Shown piece by piece: positions 9,920 through 16,446 of a DNA stretch of 32,382 nt (its first letter is position 1; every line of letters begins with the position of its first letter). The translations under genes and the position numbers were made by a program. The stretch is taken from the NCBI GenBank assembly GCA_027624235.1, contig JAQBYB010000029.1:1-32382 (forward strand), read 5' to 3'. Under the pieces are notes generated by a model. It saw only the letters and a list, made by a program, of their open reading frames with translations. It was not told the DNA's origin and did not search any database. The DNA comes from Pseudomonadota bacterium (GTDB taxonomy: Bacteria > Pseudomonadota > Alphaproteobacteria > Rhodospirillales > Casp-alpha2).

Positions 9920-9966
9920 CCCTGGTCAGTTTTGGGTGCAGGCACAGCAGTCCCAAGTCACTCACA

Positions 9967-10527
9967 TCACCTTGTCAGTAAATAAATAACGACCAGCACG
10001 GCAACCCCGCCGGCAATCCACGCCAGGGGATGGACCGCGCCGAGGCCGGCTTTTTCCGGGGCCGCCACGGGAATGGCTTCTCCGGCGGGGCCGGTCACGG
10101 CGGCGCTGAAGGCGTTGAAAAAATCCCCGGCCATTTTTTTCGCGGTGCCCTCGATGAGCCGTCCACCCAACTGCGCCAACTTGCCACCGACATCGGCCTG
10201 GACTTCATAATGCAGGATCGTCGCCGTGCCGTCCGCTTCAAGCGATACCTTGGCGCCACCCTTGGCGAAGCCGGCGGTGCCACCCGTGCCCTCACCGGAG
10301 ATGGTATAGCTTTGCGGCGGGTTGAGGTCCGAAAGCGTCACCTTGCCTTTGAACTTGGCCTTGATGGGCCCAATCTTGGCGACGATCGACGCCGTCATCT
10401 CGGTTTCTGAAATTTGGATGATTTCTTCGCAGCCGGGAATCGATTTTTTCAGGACCTCCGGATCGTTCAGGGCCGCGTAGACTTGCTCACGCGGCGCTTC
10501 GATACGAATCTTGTCATTCAATTGCAT
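9967..10527 (-). CDS. coxG: CoxG-like SRPBCC protein with C-terminal membrane anchor
   Basis: 186-residue member of the CoxG (carbon monoxide dehydrogenase subunit G) family of START/SRPBCC folds. It begins MQLNDKIRIEAPREQVYAAL and has the typical IPGCEEI and GGKLAQLGGRLIEGTAKKMA segments. A proline/alanine linker and a terminal membrane segment (GAVHPLAWIAGGVAVLVVIY, about residues 160-184) follow. In Oligotropha carboxidovorans CoxG recruits CO dehydrogenase to the membrane. Here no coxMSL genes are visible, so it may serve another xanthine-dehydrogenase-family enzyme encoded elsewhere. Its start has a purine-rich GAACGGA site upstream. The XdhC-tail remnant lies directly upstream on the same strand, which supports a former molybdoenzyme maturation operon. 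Confidence 0.88.
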   Translation of the reverse strand: MQLNDKIRIEAPREQVYAALNDPEVLKKSIPGCEEIIQISETEMTASIVAKIGPIKAKFKGKVTLSDLNPPQSYTISGEGTGGTAGFAKGGAKVSLEADGTATILHYEVQADVGGKLAQLGGRLIEGTAKKMAGDFFNAFSAAVTGPAGEAIPVAAPEKAGLGAVHPLAWIAGGVAVLVVIYLLTR

Positions 10528-10560
10528 TCGTTTATTTCCGTTCTTTTTTTTAAGGTGGCG

Positions 10561-10707
10561 CTAAACTGAGGAGGCCGAAGCACTGCTGATACCTGAATGA
10601 ATGGAGCCCTGATCCGCCTTGCGGTGACCCTGAATGATTTCCGCCAGAATGGACAGCGCAATTTCGTCCGGGGTGACAGCCTGGTTGACCCAAGTCAAGG
10701 TCAACGC
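10561..10707 (-). pseudogene. XdhC C-terminal remnant
   Basis: On the minus strand a 48-codon open stretch with no start codon of its own gene reads ...QAVTPDEIALSILAEIIQ GHRKA... and ends at TAG 10561-10563. The TPDEIALSILAEI core is the characteristic near-C-terminal signature of XdhC/CoxI-family proteins (usually GARTPEEIALSILAEI). Those proteins help insert the sulfurated molybdenum cofactor. Upstream, a TGA at 10708-10710 closes the frame and the Rossmann part of XdhC is absent, so only the tail remains. It lies between the UbiX and CoxG genes on the same strand. I recognise the motif by eye; a profile search has not been done. Confidence 0.6.
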
Positions 10708-10777
10708 TCAAAACGCCTGACAGACTCAAAGCCAGAAAGACGGATTTTAAAGGTTTAGCACAAATTGATACCGCCCC

Positions 10778-11353
10778 TCAGGCAGAGGGGGGCTCTTGTT
10801 TCCATCTTTCGACAAGATTGACGTCCAGATCGAAAAGATCGAGCGCACGACCGACCGTTTGATTGATGATCCCGTCAATGGTGGTCGGACGGTGATAGAA
10901 CGCCGGCACCGGTGGCATAACGATAACGCCATTGAGGGTCGCCTGTTCCATAATCTTGATGTGGCCGAGATGAAGCGGCGTTTCGCGAAGCAAGGCAACG
11001 ACTTTACGGCGCTCTTTCAAACACACGTCCGCGGCCCGTACAATCAGGTTATCGTCATAACAATTGGCAATGCCGCTGAGCGTTTTGACCGAGCACGGCG
11101 CGATCAGCATGCCAAGCGTTGGGTACGAGCCACTGGATAGCGACGCCCCGATATCCTTGTAGTTATGCACCTGATCGGCAAGCGCGTTGATGTCGTCGAC
11201 CGCCATATCGGTTTCGGCGGCGATGGTGTATTGCGCCGACGATGAAATCACCAGGTGAGTCTCGATTTCCTCGACGGCCTGCAGGGCTTGCAGGGCGCGG
11301 ATTCCATAAATCGCGCCTGAGGCCCCGGTCATTGCGATGATGAGTCTTTTCAC
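10778..11353 (-). CDS. ubiX: UbiX-family flavin prenyltransferase
   Basis: 191 residues, the usual UbiX length. UbiX attaches a dimethylallyl group to FMN to make the prenyl-FMN cofactor of UbiD decarboxylases. Visible features: the N-terminal flavin-binding IIAMTGASGAIYGIRAL, SGSYPTLGMLIAPCSVKTLSGIA around residues 80-102, and the C-terminal block RKVVALLRETPLHLGHIKIM ... ATLNGVIVMPPVPAFYHRP. The start is GTG at 11353 with AGAG upstream; the next start is internal to the flavin site. No UbiD partner is within the window, so the pathway (ubiquinone or aromatic decarboxylation) is open. Degraded coding fragments lie upstream between it and the ferredoxin reductase fusion. Confidence 0.93.
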   Translation of the reverse strand: MKRLIIAMTGASGAIYGIRALQALQAVEEIETHLVISSSAQYTIAAETDMAVDDINALADQVHNYKDIGASLSSGSYPTLGMLIAPCSVKTLSGIANCYDDNLIVRAADVCLKERRKVVALLRETPLHLGHIKIMEQATLNGVIVMPPVPAFYHRPTTIDGIINQTVGRALDLFDLDVNLVERWKQEPPSA

Positions 11354-11381
11354 GGTCTCTATCCGCCTTTTTCGCGCCGCC

Positions 11382-11666
11382 CTATTCGGCGGCGTTGGCC
11401 TCGATCATACGGGCCCGCTCCAGGACTTTACCTCGGCCCAATCAGCCCGCCCGTCATCATAATACGTGATGAATTCTTTTGACAGTTTTTGAATTCCCGT
11501 CACGCTGTCACCGGCGATCAGGCCGCAACGCGGGGATTTGTCCTGGGAGAACTTCTCGCGTTCCGGGCTGATGGAGCCGACGGAATTACTATGCGTGCCG
11601 GTGCGCCAGGGCTTTCGCCAGTTCGGGGTCCAGTTGGTCGTATTCAAGACGCGGAATTTTTGCACT
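11382..11666 (-). pseudogene. Degraded coding region between UbiX and reductase genes (CMD-like start)
   Basis: The 323-base gap 11354-11676 holds coding-like pieces on the minus strand in three frames. Bases 11666-11589 read ..KIPRLEYDQLDPELAKALAHRHA then TAG; this resembles the N-terminus of carboxymuconolactone-decarboxylase-family proteins (PPLEYDQLDPELxxAL). The adjacent frame, ending at 11405, reads SPEREKFSQDKSPRCGLIAGD ... YYDDGRADWAEVKSW, which I do not recognise. A third frame, 11441-11382, reads LGRGKVLERARMIEANAAE then TAG. No single frame makes a full protein. A GTG-started 86-residue frame (11665-11405) spans the middle but cuts through the CMD-like motif. Two frameshifts or fused gene relics would explain this. 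The family assignment of the first piece is tentative. Confidence 0.45.
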
Positions 11667-11676
11667 TATGGGGGTC

Positions 11677-12975
11677 TCATAAATCCAATATCAGGGTTTC
11701 ACCTTTTTTAGCCCGTGACGTGCAGATCATGATCACCGATTGATCCGCCTTTTCCTGGTCGGACAGCACTTCATCGCGATGTTCCGCCGTGCCGCCCAGC
11801 AGGCCGGTACGACAAGTGTTGCAAATGCCATTTTCGCAGGAGGATTCTACGTCCAGGCCGGCTTCGCGAACGACCTCCAGGATGGATTTATCGACGGGCA
11901 CCGTCAGGATTTTCTTGTGCCGCGACAGGGATATTTTGAAAGCCTCGTTCTGCCATTCCTGGGTGTTGGCGCTTGGCGCGAACAATTCGAAATGTACGCT
12001 GCCCGCCGGCCAATGGCTGGCATTCTCGCGGGCCGCCTTCAACAAACCCGCCGGGCCGCAGATATACAAATGTTCATTTTTTGCCGGGGACTTGAGGACA
12101 GCCTCAAGGTCGATCCCCTTGGCCGGGTCGCCGCCGTCAAAATACCAAACGACCCGATCGCCGAAAACGTCGGTGACGTCCTCTTTAAAGACTGCCTCCT
12201 CGGCGCTTTTGGCGCAGTAATGCAACGTATATTCCGTGTCGCCCCGGCGGAGGGCGTGGCCCATGGCCAGCAGTGGGGCAATGCCGACGCCACCGGCGAT
12301 CAGGGTGTGTTTGGCGGCATTTCCCACCAGCGGAAAATTGTTGCGGGGCGGTGATACACTCAGTTCCATGCCTGCGGAAACATCACCATGCATCCACCGT
12401 GAGCCGCCGCCATTATCTTCGCGCAGCACGCCCAAAACATAGCGGTCCCGTTCGGCGGGGTCGTTGGCCAGGGAATAGGAACGTCGAAGGCCGGTTTTCG
12501 TGAACACGTCGACATGGGCGCCGGCATCAAAGGACGGCAACTCGCCGCCATCGGGATCGACAAGTTCAAACCGGGAAATGAGATCCGTCAGCGGGGTCAC
12601 GCTGTTGACCGTCAGCGTCAGCACTTCATGGACTTTCGGCTTGGGGAATATCTGGCCCGGCTCAAGCATCAGGCGCTCAACCCGTTCACCGCCGATAATG
12701 TGACGCGCCAGTATTTCGTCAATGTCGTTGCGGGATTGGAAATGATACCAGACCCCGTCTGGATAGATGACCATAGTCGGCCCCAGCTCACAGCGTTCCA
12801 GGCAGCCGGCACTGTTGACACGAATATTGGGAATTTTAAGCTCTTTGGCGCGATCCTTCATGTAGTCGCGAAGATCCGCCGACCCCCGTGCGCTGCAACA
12901 ACTGCGCGGGTGGTCCGGCGCGCGTTCATTCACGCAGACAAAAACATGGGTCTCGTAATGCAGGTCAGTTGACAC
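11677..12975 (-). CDS. Thioredoxin-like ferredoxin fused to PDR/VanB-type ferredoxin reductase
   Basis: 432-residue electron-transfer protein with three redox modules. Residues about 8-105 form a thioredoxin-like [2Fe-2S] ferredoxin with four cysteines: VCVNERAPDHPRSCC, then GCLERCELGP. Residues about 115-330 are a flavin/NAD-binding reductase with RRSYSLAND (flavin), LIAGGVGIAPLLAM (nucleotide) and YICGPAGLLKA. The C-terminal 85 residues are a plant-type [2Fe-2S] domain (SSCENGICNTCRTG ... IMICTSRA). The C-terminal two modules match phthalate dioxygenase/vanillate demethylase reductases. The extra N-terminal ferredoxin is unusual. The start is GTG at 12975, since TAA lies three codons upstream; the ribosome-binding site is weak (CAGGG). 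No oxygenase component is adjacent, so the electron acceptor is unknown. Confidence 0.87.
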   Translation of the reverse strand: MSTDLHYETHVFVCVNERAPDHPRSCCSARGSADLRDYMKDRAKELKIPNIRVNSAGCLERCELGPTMVIYPDGVWYHFQSRNDIDEILARHIIGGERVERLMLEPGQIFPKPKVHEVLTLTVNSVTPLTDLISRFELVDPDGGELPSFDAGAHVDVFTKTGLRRSYSLANDPAERDRYVLGVLREDNGGGSRWMHGDVSAGMELSVSPPRNNFPLVGNAAKHTLIAGGVGIAPLLAMGHALRRGDTEYTLHYCAKSAEEAVFKEDVTDVFGDRVVWYFDGGDPAKGIDLEAVLKSPAKNEHLYICGPAGLLKAARENASHWPAGSVHFELFAPSANTQEWQNEAFKISLSRHKKILTVPVDKSILEVVREAGLDVESSCENGICNTCRTGLLGGTAEHRDEVLSDQEKADQSVIMICTSRAKKGETLILDL

Positions 12976-13010
12976 AGATAATTACCCTGATGGCTGATGG
13001 TGAATAGTCG

Positions 13011-13087
13011 CCTAATTAGGTAGGGAAACTTTCGCCAAGGAGCAAATACTTTTGTCGCCTTCCTTCCAAACATGCCCTGTTTGGAAG
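13011..13087 (-). promoter_or_regulatory. Promoter region of the reductase fusion with two palindromes
   Basis: Upstream of the GTG at 12975 on the minus strand, TTGCTC (13045-13040), a 17-base spacer and TACCTA form a plausible sigma70-like promoter. CCTAATTAGG (13011-13020) is a perfect palindrome overlapping the -10/start area. A second perfect dyad, CTTCCAAACA - 5 bases - TGTTTGGAAG (13063-13087), lies 18 bases upstream of the -35 box. It has no T-tract on either strand, so it looks like a protein-binding site rather than a terminator. Promoter boxes were read by eye. Confidence 0.45.
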
Positions 13088-13151
13088 CTGCCGGCACGAT
13101 GGCGGGCGCCAAACGGATCACGTTGACAGACCGGCTTGGCCGACTAACCCG

Positions 13152-13277
13152 TCAGCGCGGCATTTCGATGCTCACCTTGATGGAGGAATACCATTCCGCC
13201 AGGCTTTCGATGTCGCCATCGGTCTCTTTATTATAAAAAAGAATGGTCCGGGCATAGCGCCCGGCCGATGGTACGGT
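13152..13277 (-). pseudogene. Short coding remnant, cytochrome-c-like tail
   Basis: The 310-base interval 12976-13285 contains the reductase promoter and, nearest the sugar dehydrogenase, this 42-codon open stretch. It has no start codon before its last residues and ends TGA at 13152. It reads RYARTILFYNKETDGDIESL then AEWYSSIKVSIEMPR. The DIESLAEWYSS pattern resembles the last helix of small c-type cytochromes (DIxALAxYYASL). No CXXCH haem motif survives. It begins 8 bases after the PQQ-dehydrogenase stop, where a cytochrome partner gene would be expected. The identification is an inference from a short motif; what is directly visible is coding-like codon use without a gene. Confidence 0.35.
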
Positions 13278-13285
13278 TTACGGAC

Positions 13286-14479
13286 TTATTTGCCTTGATA
13301 GGAAATGCGGTAGATCGCACCGGCCTTATCATCCGACACCAGGATCGAGCCATCAACGTACTGTTGCACGTCAACAGGACGACCCAGATAGACGCCGTTT
13401 TCGTTCATCCAGCCTTCGGCGAAGGGTTCGGTTTTCTTAGCATCCCCCTTGCTGTCCAGATAGGTGACCATGACGCGGGCGCCCCGAGGCTTGACCGCGT
13501 CCCAGGAGCCATGCTGGGCGCTGAAAATGGCATTGCGATATTTGTTCGGAAACATCTTTCCGGTATAGAACATCATGCCCAGATCAGCCGCGTGCGCGAT
13601 CATCTCAACCTGCGGCTTCACATACCGATCGGCATCGCCCTTGGGGATGGTTTTGTCCTTGTACTCATTGGTTCGGGTGCCGCCGCCGCCGTAATAGGGG
13701 TGGCCGTACCACATGCCTTCTTTGGGCATTTTGTTGAGCTCACCCGGCGGGATTTCATCACCCATGCCGTCGACCTGATTGTCGGTGAACCACAGCTTGC
13801 CGTCCTTGGGGTTGAACGCGTGGCCAACGGAATTACGGATGCCGGTGGCAATCACTTCACGGTTTTTGCCGTCGCGGTCGATGCGGATGATGCCGCCGAT
13901 GCCCCATTTTTTGTACAGCGCCACCTTCCCCGGCGGCGTGACGTTATGGGGCTGGCCGAGGCTGATATAGAGCTTGTTGTCCGGGCCGAGGACGCATACC
14001 CGCGCGGTATGGCTGGAGGATTCTGTGTCCACCGGAATTAAATCGCCTTGTTTGACGATGGCAATGGCGACAGGACCGGAACCTTCCACCGCCGGGAACG
14101 ACACCACGCGGTTGCGTTCAACCACATATAAGACGCCGTCGGGGGCGAAACAGACACCGTTCGGAATGTCGAAATTTACGCTAGGGCTGAACTTTTCCAC
14201 CGTATCGGCGACATTGTCCCTATCCCGGTCGGTCACCAACCAGACCGTGGTTCTGCGGGTGCCGACCCAGACCTTCGCTTTGTTGCGGCTGACGGCCATG
14301 TGCCGGGCGTCGGGTACAACCGCAAACAGCTCAATCTTGAAGCCGTCCGGCATTTTAATTTTTTTCAGAACATCGCGCAGGCTATCGGCGTATTTGCCGT
14401 CTTGGGCCGCGATGCCGGGGGTTGCCGAAAGCACCAACGACAGAGCCATGGCGATCATAAACAATCCAATTTTTTTCAT
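13286..14479 (-). CDS. PQQ-type sugar (sorbosone/glucose) dehydrogenase, secreted
   Basis: Periplasmic six-bladed beta-propeller of the soluble PQQ glucose/sorbosone dehydrogenase family. It begins with a clear signal peptide (MKKIGLFMIAMALSLVLSA, cleavage after GIAA). Propeller features include MPDGFKIELFAVVPDARHMA, NGVCFAPDGVLYVVERNR, GIGGIIRIDRDGKNREVIATG followed by IRNSVGHAFNP, LWFTDNQVDGMGDEIPPGEL and FAEGWMNENGVYLGRPVDV. The start at 14479 has GGAGAAAACG directly upstream and begins the signal peptide; a longer frame reaches 14575 but lacks such support. The sugar substrate is not deducible. The gene is divergent from the TPR glycosyltransferase across 76 bases. The cytochrome-like remnant directly downstream may be the decayed electron acceptor. 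Confidence 0.87.
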   Translation of the reverse strand: MKKIGLFMIAMALSLVLSATPGIAAQDGKYADSLRDVLKKIKMPDGFKIELFAVVPDARHMAVSRNKAKVWVGTRRTTVWLVTDRDRDNVADTVEKFSPSVNFDIPNGVCFAPDGVLYVVERNRVVSFPAVEGSGPVAIAIVKQGDLIPVDTESSSHTARVCVLGPDNKLYISLGQPHNVTPPGKVALYKKWGIGGIIRIDRDGKNREVIATGIRNSVGHAFNPKDGKLWFTDNQVDGMGDEIPPGELNKMPKEGMWYGHPYYGGGGTRTNEYKDKTIPKGDADRYVKPQVEMIAHAADLGMMFYTGKMFPNKYRNAIFSAQHGSWDAVKPRGARVMVTYLDSKGDAKKTEPFAEGWMNENGVYLGRPVDVQQYVDGSILVSDDKAGAIYRISYQGK

Positions 14480-14555
14480 CGTTTTCTCCAAAATAGCCGG
14501 CACCGGAGCAAGCCTTTGGTTATAGGGATCGTCCTTTATTAGAGTAAAGTCAGTC

Positions 14556-16430
14556 ATGGCTGATCCACAAGACACTTTGCGCCAGGCGACGGGCCACCAT
14601 CGCCAGGGCCAACTCGATGAGGCCGAGGCGCTCTACCGCCAAATCCTGGACCGCGACCCCGACCACGCCGACGCCAACCACATGTTGGGCGTCGCCGCCT
14701 GCCAGCGGGGCAATTTCCAAAATGGCGCACAGCTGATCGGCAAGGCAATCGAGATTTCGCCCAAAGACGCGGTATTTCACAACAACCTGGGCAACGCGTT
14801 GAAGGAACTGGGCCGCCTCGACGAGGCCACGGCATCCTACGCGGCGGCGTTGGACATCGATCCCGGGCTTGCCGATGCCCATTACAACTCCGGCAATATC
14901 CTGAAGGACCGTGACCAACCTGAAGATGCGGCTAAATGTTACGAACGGGCGCTGGCGATCAAGCCCGACTATGTCGAGGCACGCAGCAACCTGGGCAATG
15001 TCCTCAAGGCCCTGGGCCGCCTGTCGGAAGCAGTAGCCTGCTATGAAGCCGTGCTTCGCGCCCGCCCCGACCTGGCCGAGGTCCACTACAACCTGGGCAA
15101 TACCTTGAAGGACCAGGGCCTGCCCGAAGGCGCCATTGAACACTACCAACAGGCAATCGCCATCAAACCCGATTACATCGAGGCGCAATCGAACCTGCTG
15201 ATGGCCATGCAGTACCGGCCCGGCATCACGGCGGCGGAACTGCACCGGCTGCACCTGGAATGGGACCGCCGTTTCGGCGAACCGTTGCGGAGCACTTGGC
15301 GGGCGCACGACAATGCCCGCGACCCCGAAAAAACGCTCAAGGTCGGGCTGGTCTCCCCCGACCTGGGCCAGCACCCGGTCGGCTACTTTTTGATCCTGCT
15401 GCTTGAAAATATGCCCGAAAGCGGCGGCATTGAATTCTTCGGCTACTCGGACCGCGACCCCGACGCCATGACCGAACGCCTGCGTGCGGCAACCGGCGGC
15501 TGGCGGGATATCCGGGGCATGTCTGATGACGACCTTGCCGGCCACATCGGCGCCGATCACATCGACATCGCATTCGACCTGACCGGCCATACCAACAAAA
15601 ACAGGCTTCTGGTTTTCGCCCGCAAACCGGCGCCGGTTCAGGTCAGTTGGGGGATCGGCTACCCCGGCACCACCGGTCTTGGCGCCATCGATTATCTGTT
15701 GACCGATGTCCACCATGCCCCTTTAGGGGCGGAGGATTTTTATTCGGAAAAAATCCTCCGGCTGCCCGACGGGAAATTCTGCTACGAGCCGCCCTCTTTC
15801 GCTCCCGATGTCGGGCCGTTGCCGTTGCAACACAACGATTTTGTCACCTTCGCCAGCTTCAGCAACCCGGCCAAGATCAATGCCAAGGTGCTGGAAATCT
15901 GGACGAAAATTCTAACCGCCGTTCCCGGCTCAAGGCTGGTGATCAAATACAAAGGCGTCGATTTATCTCCCAACCGGGAACGATTTGTTGCCGCGCTCAA
16001 AGCCGCCGGGCTGGATGAAGACCGCCTGAACCTGGAAGGCGCGGCAACCCACGCCGACATGATGGCGCGCTATAACGACATCGACATCGGCCTCGACACG
16101 TTTCCCTATAACGGCGGCCTGACAACCTGCGAAGCCTTGTGGATGGGGGTGCCGGTGATCACGCTGGTCGGCGATACGTTTGCCGGACGCCATTCACTCA
16201 GCCACCTCAGCACGGTCGGGCTGTCCGAACTGGTGGCCACGGATGAGGATCGGTATCGGAACCTGGCGGTAGACCTGGCCGGTGATCCGAAAAGGTTGGC
16301 GGGCTTGCGGGCCGGATTGAGAAAACACATGGCCGCATCGCCGCTCTGCGACGGCCCCGCATTCGCCGGAAACTTCGCTGCCACTTTGCGGGGCGCCTGG
16401 CAGACGTGGTGCGCTTCGGAAAATTCCTGA
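14556..16430 (+). CDS. TPR-repeat O-linked glycosyltransferase, SPINDLY/GT41-type
   Basis: 624 residues. Residues about 5-215 are roughly six 34-residue tetratricopeptide repeats with typical LGNALKELGRLDEATASYAA and LGNTLKDQGLPEGAIEHYQQ signatures. The rest is a GT41 (O-GlcNAc-transferase/SPINDLY) catalytic region. It contains VGLVSPDLGQHPVGYF, where the His matches the conserved histidine of this family, then DIAFDLTGHTNKNRLLVFA, RKPAPVQVSWGIGYPGTTG and DTFPYNGGLTTCEALWMGVP followed by VITLVG and FAGRHSLSHL. Bacterial members are proposed to glycosylate proteins or make surface glycans; donor and target are unknown here. ATG at 14556 follows a weak site (AGAGTAAAG). The gene ends 16 bases from the convergent chemoreceptor. 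Confidence 0.9.
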   Translation: MADPQDTLRQATGHHRQGQLDEAEALYRQILDRDPDHADANHMLGVAACQRGNFQNGAQLIGKAIEISPKDAVFHNNLGNALKELGRLDEATASYAAALDIDPGLADAHYNSGNILKDRDQPEDAAKCYERALAIKPDYVEARSNLGNVLKALGRLSEAVACYEAVLRARPDLAEVHYNLGNTLKDQGLPEGAIEHYQQAIAIKPDYIEAQSNLLMAMQYRPGITAAELHRLHLEWDRRFGEPLRSTWRAHDNARDPEKTLKVGLVSPDLGQHPVGYFLILLLENMPESGGIEFFGYSDRDPDAMTERLRAATGGWRDIRGMSDDDLAGHIGADHIDIAFDLTGHTNKNRLLVFARKPAPVQVSWGIGYPGTTGLGAIDYLLTDVHHAPLGAEDFYSEKILRLPDGKFCYEPPSFAPDVGPLPLQHNDFVTFASFSNPAKINAKVLEIWTKILTAVPGSRLVIKYKGVDLSPNRERFVAALKAAGLDEDRLNLEGAATHADMMARYNDIDIGLDTFPYNGGLTTCEALWMGVPVITLVGDTFAGRHSLSHLSTVGLSELVATDEDRYRNLAVDLAGDPKRLAGLRAGLRKHMAASPLCDGPAFAGNFAATLRGAWQTWCASENS

Positions 16431-16446
16431 ACCGGGTAGCCCGATC

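Noticed and set aside
10030-10410. Plus-strand 126-codon frame across coxG
   Set aside because: Shadow of a well-recognised CoxG gene.
13063-13087. Rho-independent terminator
   Set aside because: The dyad is exact, but no run of T follows on either strand.
13268-14041. 257-codon plus-strand frame inside the PQQ dehydrogenase
   Set aside because: Shadow of the propeller gene, without an initiation signal or known motif.
14550-15716. 388-codon minus-strand frame opposite the TPR glycosyltransferase
   Set aside because: Antisense shadow; its repeats only reflect the TPR repeats on the other strand.
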